This document shows positions 56,260 through 64,000 of a DNA stretch of 64,000 bases, in pieces. The notes below the pieces were generated by a model, which was not told the DNA's origin, searched no databases, and worked only from the letters and a program-made list of their open reading frames with translations. Source of the DNA: Leclercia adecarboxylata (GTDB taxonomy: Bacteria; Pseudomonadota; Gammaproteobacteria; Enterobacterales; Enterobacteriaceae). The position numbers were made by a program, and so were the translations under genes. Numbering within the stretch: the first letter of the stretch is position 1; every line of letters begins with the position of its first letter. Location of the stretch: positions 54,617 through 118,616 of the forward strand of contig DERO01000030.1 in assembly GCA_002360945.1 (NCBI GenBank). Direction: 5' to 3'.

Positions 56260-59200
56260 TCAATCTTTAAAAGGAATATGATTATTAGTTATCGGCCTAT
56301 TGCCGCCTGTCGGATACGTTTCCGGATGACCATGCGGCACTCCGGGTGCATGATTACCAGAGATAGAGTTATTATCAATTCGAAATTGGCGAGTACCATC
56401 CAGGCTTCTAAATACGCCGCTACCGGGTTTACCAATTTCCTTATAACCAGGTCCAAGGAATTTTTCTCCTGCTTGTAAAAGCTCATCCGAGCTTACAGTA
56501 TGTTTACTTGTAACATTTCCTTTACTGTTTAAGGTTTCATCAATAATATCATCGGCTTTTGAACCATTTGTTGTAGGAGGACAAGTCTGCAAACCCCACG
56601 GATCACACCAGTTAACCGGATCATGCACATACGCATGAGTATTCAGTCCTCCCGCTAACCCCAGCGGATCGGTCGATAAGTACTGCCCCGTCTGCGGATC
56701 ATAATAGCGGTGCAGGTTATAGTGTAAACCGCTTTCCTCATCATACCACTGCCCCATAAACCGCAGGTCGCAGTCGATCATGCTTTCATCGTTAACCGCC
56801 CGACCGGGCATGATCTGCCGTCTGAGTGACGCCCTGACGTCCGTTCGTCCCCAGAGTTGCTTATCGGCCTGCCACACCCGCCGGCCGGTGGAGGTGTAGA
56901 TGGCCGAAGGTGCGCCATCCGGGCCGATAACCACTGGGAAGAATTCACTGCCTTCGCGGCCTGTGGTGTGCTGCTCCTGCGCTATCGCCTCAAAACTTCC
57001 CGGCTTGTAGTGGGTGGTTTGCGTCAGCTCAGGGGTGCCGTCGGCGTAGATTCTGTGGCTTTCAACCATCGCCGAACCCTGCCACAGGTAGCTGACGGTA
57101 CTGATCCGGGCTCCGCCTTCGATGCACTGTTTGCTGATGCGCCGGCCCAGGGCATCGTAGGTATAGGCCCAGACTTCACCCTGCGGGGTTCTGACCTGAC
57201 GCAGGTGGTCGAATTCATCCCAGCGGAAGTGCCAGGTCTGCGGGCGAAAGCCGTCTTTATGGACGGAGCGGCTGGTCATGCGTCCGCGGGCGTCATACTG
57301 ATACGTGGTGTTACCCGCCTGGCGGACGCAATCACCCTGATAGTGGTGGGTGTTCAGGCTCTGGCGTAACCCGCTTTCACTCAGATGCCCCAGGGCATCG
57401 TGGGCGTAGTGCTCCTGGCGGGTGGCCAGGCCGTTATAGCATTCGACAGCGTTAATCTGGTCGCGGGCGTCATAGCGGTAGCGGGTGCGGGCGGTGAGTG
57501 CCCCATGTTCGGTGGTATTGCTGCCCAGCAGCCGGCTGGATTTGTCCCACTGGTAACGGATGTGCGCCTGTTCCAGCGGGCGCGCAGGCGTCGCCGGAGA
57601 ATCGATCAGGGCGTACTGGAGATGTCGCTGTTCAGTGAGCCTGCCGCACGGGTCGTGACGCTGCTGCTGGGCGAAGGCCAGCTGATTGAGCGGGCTGCAG
57701 GCGGTGGCCTGCGCCAGGTCCAGCGGCTGGTAAGCGCGCAGGGTTTCCTGACCTGTGGCACTGTGCTTAAAATGCAGACGATGACCGTTGCTGCGATAGT
57801 CAACGAGCTGGCCGGCAGCATCATACTGCCATTCCAGTGTTCCTGTAGCGCTTTCCCGACGAACCGGGCGACCGCTAAGGTCATAGGTGTAATGAATCGT
57901 CTGGCCGTTTTGCTTGTCTTCGGTCAGACGGCCCTGCCTGTCATAGGCCAGTTCGACATGGCTGGTGCAATGGTCCTGCTCCCAGGTCAGGGCACCGGTC
58001 AGTCTGTCCTGTTTATCCCAGATATAGCAGTGCCGCTGGTTGCCACTACGAATTTCGGTAAGGCGGTCAAATTCGTCCCACCGGTAATGGTGCTGGCTGC
58101 CATCCGGCAGGGTTTTGACGGTAAGGCGACCCAGAATGTCACGCTCAAAAACAGTGCGTCGTCCGGCCCAGTCCTCTTCTGCGGCCAGTTGCCCCGCAGC
58201 ATCGTAATGTATATGCCAGCGTTGCCCGGCGGCGTTGGTGAGCCCCGTCAGGCGTGCAGTGTTGTCCCAGTGGTATTGGGTACGGCAACCCAGGGGGTCG
58301 ATATGCTCTTGTACCAGGTCGAAAGCGCCGTGGTGGTACCGGGTACGCTGGCCCATTGCGCCCAGATATTCGGCGATTTTACCTTCACCGTCATAGCGCA
58401 GTTGTTCAGTCCCGCCATCAGGGTGGCGGATAAGGCTCAAAGCTGCGCGCGGATTATGTTCGCCGTGTTCGTAATCATACTCAGTCCGGTTTCCCTCAGA
58501 ACTGGTCACACTGGTTATGCGCAGGTAACGGTCAGTGGTGTACGAAGTACGCTGGTGCAGCGGGTTGAGGTAAGCCGCAAGCGCACCGTCCTGCGTGTAA
58601 TGCCATTGTTCGGTGGTGCCATCAGGGGCGGAATGGGCTTTGAGCTGACCATCAGGTGTGTAGCGGTAGTGATGTGTGCTGCCATTTATCCCCTGCTGCG
58701 TCAGATTACCCTGAGCGTCGTAATTCATTACGTGCTCATCGCGATGGTTCTGGTAACGCGTTAGCAACCCGAACTCTTCCCACTCATAGCGACTACGTCG
58801 TCCTGTGTCGTCACTGACACCACAAAGCCTGTTGCGCCGGTCATATTCCAACGTGCTGGTACGCCCAGCCGGATTGATAATGCTGGTGATTTGCCCATAC
58901 TCATTGCGCTGATATAAGGTGCTGCGTCCAAGCGGATCGGTTGATTTAACCAGCAAATTCTGGTCATCAAACCACATTGTGGTGATGGCACCGAGCGCAT
59001 TGATGTATTCAGTTTTGCGTTCAGCCGGGGAGTAACGAAACTGGTCGTTGTAAAGCCCCTGGGGAGTTCGGGTGGCAATAACACGCCCATCCTGATCGTA
59101 ATTAATATGTATCAGGGTTGGTCCTGTATCGCGCCAGCTATCCATCCAGCCCTGGGGGTTGTAGGTGTAGTGAAATTCACCCGACAAGCGACTGCGTACA

Positions 59201-60702
59201 TCCGTAAGTAAAACACCCTGTTGTGCGTCAGACTGGTAGCTGTACTGGATCAGTGTTGCCTGGTCGGCGTCAAGCACACGCTCAATCTCTCCGGTGGCAG
59301 TGGTAATGATATTGAGTTCAAAGCCACTGCTATGGCGTACCCGATAGAGTTGACCCTGTCGGTTATAGTCAAAGTGGATTTGGTTATGGTTGCGATCTTT
59401 AATGGCGACCAGACGTGATGTGTGGGAATTAACGTCTGTCGGACTAAATATGGAGACAAGCTGGGTTGTCTCGTCAAAAATCAGCGTACGTTCCCGTGTC
59501 CCATACAAATGGAGGTGAGGTGAAAAATGATTACGGCCATTAAATTGCTGCTGTCGGAGAGTAAAAATAGGGCGCTGATCTTCCGCATCGAAATAAGTGA
59601 CCGATTGACCATCAGGGGAAAAAAGGAGCTGTTCTGACCAGTTGCACAGCCAGCGTTGTCCCAGTTGTCCGTTGGCAGGCTGATGTCCACAATAATAACG
59701 GGTCAGTGATAACGGCAGTGTGTGTGGGTAATGAAAATCTGTACGGTAGTCAAAATAGAATCCCGTCCCGGCATCAACGGGCTCACCAATATTTTGTCTT
59801 ATTCTGTCGTAAAATTTGTTCTGCCAGCCATTGGCCCTTGTCGAATCCCAGGCAATAAAGACTTCTGTCGCCGATAAAACGAACTGTTCAGCGACAGTCA
59901 CATCCGCATTGATTGGCCCAAATTGCCCGGTGGTCAAATCTGCAGAAATCGTCTTACAGCCTTCCTGAATGACAGCTGAACAATTGATTTTATGTCCAAT
60001 TCGCGCCAGGGGCAGGCTGTTGACGCTGATTGTCAAACTTCCTTCGGCAATCATGGGGGGCGGTGTTCGTATGTCCTTCTTGCATTCAACCACATCAGTA
60101 ACCCGAGCCACGGGGCGACCTTCGAACGTCACATTGGGTGAGCCTGTCATAATCTTGCCGGTTTCAGTTGCCCATTTTTTACCTACAGCAGAACAAAATC
60201 CCCCAATCAGGCCGCCAACAAATGCGCCTCCACCCGCAGCCGCGCAGGTCAACAGTAATCCTGCTGCCGCACCGCCTGTACCAATAATTGCTGCTCCAAC
60301 CACAACGCCTGCGACAACGCCCGCGACAATACCAACCAGCGCTCCCAGAAATGCGTTGTTATGAACGATTTTGTGCCCTACGCAAGCGGGGAATTCTCCA
60401 GGCTTTGCAACACCAATGCCCAGAGAATCCATCAGGGCATTACCTGCCCAGTTGCCGATACTTGCGCCCAGCATACCACCTGCCAACGCGGCTCCCACTG
60501 GCGCTGCGAAATTCAGAAGAACGGTGCCAAAAGCCGGAGCACAGGGTGCTGCCAGCGCACCATAAAAAGAATTACCCATTGCAGCCAGGCTTATTCCGGT
60601 ACTGATTACGTGCCCACCGGTGGCAACGGCATCAACCGTTCCCTTGTTGCTCTCGTAACCAGCTAATTGCTCCATCCTTTGCTGTGCTGATGACTCACCC
60701 AT
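56260..60702 (-). CDS. rhs: PAAR-Rhs polymorphic toxin, T6SS effector
   Basis: A 1480-aa effector loaded on a VgrG spike. The ATG at 60702 (AAGGA 9 bp before) is preferred; a TTG at 60708 is in frame. The first 60 residues and the following helices (SFYGALAAPCAPAFGTVLLN; GALVGIVAGVVAGVVVGAAI) form the prePAAR and transmembrane region, followed by a PAAR-like domain (SPNVTFEGRPVARVTDVVEC). The long YD-repeat Rhs core (about 280-1370) ends at the conserved YDPQTGQYLSTDPLGLAGG. The variable tip of about 109 residues starts near QTCPPTT. It contains GSGVFRSLDGTRQFRIDNNS and a HGHPE motif near 1460. An EagR chaperone lies upstream and immunity downstream. Toxin activity unknown, nuclease-like at a guess. 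Confidence 0.93.
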   Translation of the reverse strand: MGESSAQQRMEQLAGYESNKGTVDAVATGGHVISTGISLAAMGNSFYGALAAPCAPAFGTVLLNFAAPVGAALAGGMLGASIGNWAGNALMDSLGIGVAKPGEFPACVGHKIVHNNAFLGALVGIVAGVVAGVVVGAAIIGTGGAAAGLLLTCAAAGGGAFVGGLIGGFCSAVGKKWATETGKIMTGSPNVTFEGRPVARVTDVVECKKDIRTPPPMIAEGSLTISVNSLPLARIGHKINCSAVIQEGCKTISADLTTGQFGPINADVTVAEQFVLSATEVFIAWDSTRANGWQNKFYDRIRQNIGEPVDAGTGFYFDYRTDFHYPHTLPLSLTRYYCGHQPANGQLGQRWLCNWSEQLLFSPDGQSVTYFDAEDQRPIFTLRQQQFNGRNHFSPHLHLYGTRERTLIFDETTQLVSIFSPTDVNSHTSRLVAIKDRNHNQIHFDYNRQGQLYRVRHSSGFELNIITTATGEIERVLDADQATLIQYSYQSDAQQGVLLTDVRSRLSGEFHYTYNPQGWMDSWRDTGPTLIHINYDQDGRVIATRTPQGLYNDQFRYSPAERKTEYINALGAITTMWFDDQNLLVKSTDPLGRSTLYQRNEYGQITSIINPAGRTSTLEYDRRNRLCGVSDDTGRRSRYEWEEFGLLTRYQNHRDEHVMNYDAQGNLTQQGINGSTHHYRYTPDGQLKAHSAPDGTTEQWHYTQDGALAAYLNPLHQRTSYTTDRYLRITSVTSSEGNRTEYDYEHGEHNPRAALSLIRHPDGGTEQLRYDGEGKIAEYLGAMGQRTRYHHGAFDLVQEHIDPLGCRTQYHWDNTARLTGLTNAAGQRWHIHYDAAGQLAAEEDWAGRRTVFERDILGRLTVKTLPDGSQHHYRWDEFDRLTEIRSGNQRHCYIWDKQDRLTGALTWEQDHCTSHVELAYDRQGRLTEDKQNGQTIHYTYDLSGRPVRRESATGTLEWQYDAAGQLVDYRSNGHRLHFKHSATGQETLRAYQPLDLAQATACSPLNQLAFAQQQRHDPCGRLTEQRHLQYALIDSPATPARPLEQAHIRYQWDKSSRLLGSNTTEHGALTARTRYRYDARDQINAVECYNGLATRQEHYAHDALGHLSESGLRQSLNTHHYQGDCVRQAGNTTYQYDARGRMTSRSVHKDGFRPQTWHFRWDEFDHLRQVRTPQGEVWAYTYDALGRRISKQCIEGGARISTVSYLWQGSAMVESHRIYADGTPELTQTTHYKPGSFEAIAQEQHTTGREGSEFFPVVIGPDGAPSAIYTSTGRRVWQADKQLWGRTDVRASLRRQIMPGRAVNDESMIDCDLRFMGQWYDEESGLHYNLHRYYDPQTGQYLSTDPLGLAGGLNTHAYVHDPVNWCDPWGLQTCPPTTNGSKADDIIDETLNSKGNVTSKHTVSSDELLQAGEKFLGPGYKEIGKPGSGVFRSLDGTRQFRIDNNSISGNHAPGVPHGHPETYPTGGNRPITNNHIPFKD

Positions 60703-60731
60703 AATCAAGTGTCCTTACTCTATAATGAGGG

Positions 60732-61175
60732 TCAGTGGGCGGAATGTCTTTCTGAGGACTGAGTGAAACGAAACTGATGCAATGTATTGCGCATCTGATT
60801 TCTATTATCGTCCGGCATCTGTTTGGGTGAGGTATAGGTCAGGCTAATTACCTGAGAGTTATTCTGAATAACCAGTGCAAGTTGATACACGGTCACGTCC
60901 TGATTTTTCCAGTTGAATTCCATATACTCTGCTTCCCGGCCATCAATCTGGCAGGATTGCTGGAGGGAAAGCGTGAAATCCGGCAACTCCTGGCGAAACT
61001 TTTTTCTCTGTGTTGACAGGTAGTCAGGAAATACCGAACCGGCAGGCAATATGTCCCGGGTCAGGACTAAGTTAGTTCCCTGTATATCGGATAAAACAGG
61101 CATCAGCACATTCATGCTTTGATCCTGCCAGTTGCCGGGTAGCGGTAATATTCCTTCATTGACGATGTAGGACAT
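60732..61175 (-). CDS. eagR: EagR-type (DUF1795) T6SS chaperone
   Basis: A 147-aa protein of the DcrB/DUF1795 family (MSYIVNEGILPLPGNWQDQS, DFTLSLQQSCQIDGREAEYM). Eag chaperones bind the prePAAR transmembrane helices of Rhs or other effectors and hold them until VgrG loading. It lies 29 bp upstream of the PAAR-Rhs gene, the usual arrangement, which also supports the membrane segments there. Confidence 0.9.
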   Translation of the reverse strand: MSYIVNEGILPLPGNWQDQSMNVLMPVLSDIQGTNLVLTRDILPAGSVFPDYLSTQRKKFRQELPDFTLSLQQSCQIDGREAEYMEFNWKNQDVTVYQLALVIQNNSQVISLTYTSPKQMPDDNRNQMRNTLHQFRFTQSSERHSAH

Positions 61176-61341
61176 AGATGAATTCCTTTTGCAGTTTGCG
61201 CTACTATGAAATAATTATTGTGAATTGATTTCTTAGGACGGTTTATTCATATATCGATGTCAATTCAGCATGTTCACCGGACAGATCCAGCCTGCAAGTC
61301 ACGCAAGTGTAAGCATTGACCTCGTTTATGTTTTTTAAAAA

Positions 61342-61743
61342 TTAGTTTGTTGTGATTGCATATAATTTCTCTTTCAATAAATTAAGTCTACTATTCAAAA
61401 TTGAATAGCGAATTTTTGCAGCATTCTCCAGTTCCCCGCGGTTTTCATGGCCTTTGGCAATAATCAGCCTCGTTCCAGTATCATCAATGATATTTTTTGA
61501 CAGATACCTATCCCCTAGATCAGTAAGTCCTTTTTTGAGCAATATATTTGCCTTGTGCCAGGCTTGCAGTTGCATGTCATCATCGGCATTAACAAGAATA
61601 GATTTTATTGTTGTCATAAGATTGTTCAGATCGCGATTCACATCTCCATCTGTTTCCAGTTTTTCATTGGCCCATGCCCCTGAGTTTTCATAAGAAAGCA
61701 TAAGCACTATGAATATTCCAAAAAATATCGGTGTAAAACGCAT
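61342..61743 (-). CDS. Exported small protein between VgrG and Eag genes (133 aa)
   Basis: From ATG 61743 (MRFTPIFFGIFIVLMLSYEN) preceded by GAGAAGAAGCAG; a longer frame to 61770 exists. A signal peptide covers about residues 1-24 (ending AWA), followed by a helical domain (DLNNLMTTIKSILVNADDDM, AKIRYSILNSRLNLLKEKLY). AT-rich. It may be an immunity protein for the VgrG-linked effector or for a lost one; no family recognised. Confidence 0.65.
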   Translation of the reverse strand: MRFTPIFFGIFIVLMLSYENSGAWANEKLETDGDVNRDLNNLMTTIKSILVNADDDMQLQAWHKANILLKKGLTDLGDRYLSKNIIDDTGTRLIIAKGHENRGELENAAKIRYSILNSRLNLLKEKLYAITTN

Positions 61744-61895
61744 CTGCTTCTTCTCAATCCATTTCATCAATAAAAGCGTATTTATAGGGAGTCAGTTCAC
61801 CAGAAAAACTAGTTGCCCGTTGCTGATCCAATCACTATTGTTATCATTCTTGTCATCATGGTTTGCCGAAAAGCGAAAATTATCTCCACCCTGGA

Positions 61896-62453
61896 CTAAA
61901 GCCTGGTGGTTCGATATGTCATGCTGAATAAACACGCTGGCTGTTTTTCTTTGAAAGCAAAAGCAAGGGAACCCCAGGGCTGATTGACTGTGTATACAGT
62001 GGTTTCTTCCAGCGAACGTCCACGAGGGGATTGAGTCAGAGTCAATTGGCCGTAATGCTCGCGTACCGCTGCAAGTGGAATACATGCGCCAGATAATTCC
62101 AGAGCAAATGCACTTTTTTCATCAAAAACCATTGAGGGTCTGATGAACAAACTGACTTTATCAATGCCCACGGAGTCTGCTAGTTTTATTCCCGGCTCAG
62201 ACGTCAGCAGCACAAAGGGTGTATTACGTTCTTCTTTAAATTCGATGCCTAACAGGCTCTCAATGCTCTTTTTCGAGGTTGGCATTGTGCGCGAAATAGC
62301 GTCACTCAACTGCCAGATTGTCATTTCAATATTTTTCATTGACCTTACTTCCGTTTGTGCTGAACCCGTGGTTTGCGTAAAAAGCAACCCTATTCCTGCC
62401 AGGAATAATGTAATTTTCTTAAGGACTGTCTGTTGCAGGGAAATTAGCGTCAT
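61896..62453 (-). CDS. Exported protein overlapping vgrG, candidate immunity
   Basis: Start ATG 62453 ([20 protein letters not shown]), with ACGGAGGCTGGT giving a strong ribosome site; the in-frame ATG at 62474 lies upstream of that site. It is 185 aa with a signal peptide to about residue 33 (GSAQT). The mature part includes [20 protein letters not shown] and [20 protein letters not shown]. Its start overlaps the vgrG 3' end by 35 bp, so it is coupled to it. Periplasmic location fits immunity to an effector acting in the envelope. Function inferred. Confidence 0.75.
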   Translation of the reverse strand: MTLISLQQTVLKKITLFLAGIGLLFTQTTGSAQTEVRSMKNIEMTIWQLSDAISRTMPTSKKSIESLLGIEFKEERNTPFVLLTSEPGIKLADSVGIDKVSLFIRPSMVFDEKSAFALELSGACIPLAAVREHYGQLTLTQSPRGRSLEETTVYTVNQPWGSLAFAFKEKQPACLFSMTYRTTRL

Positions 62454-64000
62454 ACCAGCCTCCGTAGTAGTCATAGTAACTTTGCCCTGTTGTGGATGTT
62501 ATTTCACCATGAGCAAAGATTGAACCTATTGTTTGGCGGGCCGTAGCGGCATCGCCACTGGTTTCATAGGCATTATATGCTGTTTCGTATGCAGGATGAT
62601 TTGCCGGGTTTCCTGCAATGCCGATATCAGCACCACCATTTGATAAAATTTCTCGCTGCACTTTAATATTGTTCATCGTTGCGGCACCTTCATCGCCCAA
62701 AACACCATCCATATAGGCAGTCTTCGTTGTGTAGTCCGGTGTGTATGTATACCTTGCGTGCCCTGCTTCATGCGCCAAAGACTGGGTCACTGCTGCTGGA
62801 TTTCCCTGTTCGTTACCATCAATCACAATTTGGGGAGGGGTGGCATTCTTATCCACATAAGACCCACCACCAGGCGCTCCATACTGTATATCCCATCCGT
62901 CTTGTTGTAATGCCTGTAAATCGTTTTGCAGACTGGGTGATTTGGCCGCTAGTTGGTCGACATCATTTCCTAATCCCGTTACTACTGCCGCGCCATCTGG
63001 AGCCGGCATAGCTGCCTCTATGCCAGCAATACCAGCCGCTATAGCCGCTGCTGTTTGTGCAGCAAAAGCCACTGCAGCAACAGGTGCTGCAGCACCCTGT
63101 ACGGCATTAACACCCGACTCCGGGTTTATTGCCACATGGGTTTGCCCGTTAATCAGTATTGTACCGTCTTTGTTTAGCTGGATTACGCTGGCGCCGACTA
63201 CAAAAGTGATGTGTTCTGCTGCAACCAGGGTAATTTCTCCCGCCTCAGAGGTATATTCGATGTTCTTTTTGACTTTTTTCTGAGACTTTCCTGCTACAAC
63301 AGACAGGTTCTCATCTCCTTCGGTCACTTTTACGATTCTATCTTTTGTAATCGTCTCTTCGTGTTTCCCGCCCACCGTTTCTGTGCGGTTAACGCCTACT
63401 GTGGTGGTTTCGTTTTTGATGATTTTCTTGGTTCTGTCGGCGTTGACAGTATGCGTCTCGTTGTTATTAACGTCCGTATCCAGATCTTTTTCCGCATGGA
63501 ACCAGACCTGTTCTCCGCCTTCCTTGTCCTCAAAGCGCAGAGCGTTGCCGTTGCTGGGCCCGCCTTTCATTGAACGGCTGAACATGCCGCTCTGGGTCTT
63601 GTTGGCCGGCAGGCCCCACGGGGGCATGGTGTCGGCGTTATAGACCCGTCCCACCACCACCGGCAGGTCCGGGTCGCCGTTCTTGAAATCCACCAGCACT
63701 TCCTGACCGGTGCGCGGGATCTGCATCCCGCCGAAGCCTTTCCCGGCCCAGGGCTGGCTCACCCGGATCCAGCAGGAGCTGTTCTCGTCCATCCTGCCGT
63801 ACCTGTCCCAGGGGAACTGCACCTTGACCCGGCCGTACTGATCGGTGTGGATCTCTTCGCCCGGCGGCCCGGTCACAATCGCACTCTGTGGCCCCAGGGT
63901 GCGCGGCTTCTGAACCGTGCGCGCCGGGCGAAAAATCTCACTGGCCGGCAGCAGTTCGAACGACACGCTGCAGCTGAACACCTGGCCCTGACCGCTGTGC
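62419..64000 (-). CDS. vgrG: VgrG with C-terminal metallopeptidase-like extension (5' end outside window)
   Basis: The frame is open to the window edge, so the N-terminal gp27-like part is missing. Visible: the end of the gp44/gp27-like domain, the gp5 OB fold ([60 protein letters not shown]) and the gp5 beta-helix repeats ([20 protein letters not shown]). An Ala-rich linker follows. The C-terminal effector domain of about 200 residues contains [16 protein letters not shown], an HExxH zinc motif with a possible third ligand in [10 protein letters not shown]. This makes it an evolved VgrG. The target (peptidoglycan or protein) cannot be told from sequence. Exported candidate immunity genes follow. 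Confidence 0.92.
   Translation of the reverse strand, partial: HSGQGQVFSCSVSFELLPASEIFRPARTVQKPRTLGPQSAIVTGPPGEEIHTDQYGRVKVQFPWDRYGRMDENSSCWIRVSQPWAGKGFGGMQIPRTGQEVLVDFKNGDPDLPVVVGRVYNADTMPPWGLPANKTQSGMFSRSMKGGPSNGNALRFEDKEGGEQVWFHAEKDLDTDVNNNETHTVNADRTKKIIKNETTTVGVNRTETVGGKHEETITKDRIVKVTEGDENLSVVAGKSQKKVKKNIEYTSEAGEITLVAAEHITFVVGASVIQLNKDGTILINGQTHVAINPESGVNAVQGAAAPVAAVAFAAQTAAAIAAGIAGIEAAMPAPDGAAVVTGLGNDVDQLAAKSPSLQNDLQALQQDGWDIQYGAPGGGSYVDKNATPPQIVIDGNEQGNPAAVTQSLAHEAGHARYTYTPDYTTKTAYMDGVLGDEGAATMNNIKVQREILSNGGADIGIAGNPANHPAYETAYNAYETSGDAATARQTIGSIFAHGEITSTTGQSYYDYYGGWYDANFPATDSP

Noticed and set aside
57385..58764. Plus-strand 459-codon ORF inside rhs
   Set aside because: Antisense shadow of the YD-repeat core; the periodic rhs sequence keeps other frames open.
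55401..64000. Full T6SS structural cluster
   Set aside because: Only VgrG, Eag, Rhs and small exported or immunity-type genes are seen; no sheath, baseplate or ATPase genes lie in the window.

Overview
The window is a chromosomal segment of an Enterobacteriaceae member, most likely Enterobacter or a close relative (Lelliottia, Leclercia). The first 25 kb follow the Escherichia coli gene order around 63-65 min almost gene for gene: ygfA, 6S RNA, zapA, ygfB, pepP, ubiH, ubiI, gcvTHP, ygfF, bglA, yqfB, yqfA, ygfZ, sdhE-cptA, fldB, xerD, dsbC, recJ, prfB, lysS, idi, ygeR/actS, glyU tRNA. Departures from E. coli are an RpiR-type regulator upstream of bglA and, later in the window, fabV. All assignments come from reading translations and motifs; no database search was run.

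1-25.4 kb is core chromosome: folate and ubiquinone metabolism, the glycine cleavage operon, Fe-S and flavin maintenance, the xerD-dsbC-recJ-prfB-lysS cluster with the prfB programmed frameshift, and a divisome amidase activator. REP palindromes and a second dispersed repeat built on CCTCACCC/CCCTCTCCC sit between several genes.

25.4-49.7 kb is an integrated mobile element of about 24.3 kb. It is inserted at the 3' end of tRNA-Gly(CCC) and bounded by a 16-bp direct repeat. Its left part is a P4-satellite-like core: tyrosine integrase, a low-GC unknown gene, AlpA regulator, BRO-N antirepressor-like gene, Icd-like gene, small ORFs, a 926-residue primase/TOPRIM/DUF927-helicase protein, SSB, a ProQ/FinO-like RNA binder and an HTH protein. 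Two matching iteron loci (GGGATAA direct copies, AT-rich centre, TTATCCC copies) lie at about 33.2 and 49.45 kb and look like an ori/crr pair. I saw no P4 capsid-sizing, psu or delta-like genes. The cargo lies between the iteron loci: a single-TM protein of unknown function (a defence candidate by position), small zinc-ribbon proteins, a YmgB/AriR-like protein, a giant cyclic beta-1,2-glucan synthase (2869 aa), two cold-shock proteins, an orphan small ORF and a broken amino-acid transporter tail.

49.7-55.4 kb returns to accessory/core chromosome: LysE-type exporter, FabV enoyl reductase, a small membrane protein, the rcnA/rcnR nickel-cobalt efflux pair with two clear RcnR operators, yjdI, yjdJ and the YqeG transporter.

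55.4-64 kb is a type VI secretion effector region, all on the minus strand. It runs from a VgrG whose C-terminal extension carries an HEAGH zinc-peptidase motif (its start lies beyond the window), through two exported small proteins (candidate immunity), an EagR (DUF1795) chaperone, a PAAR-Rhs protein with a short C-terminal toxin and a small likely immunity gene, to a 315-bp leftover copy of the rhs core.
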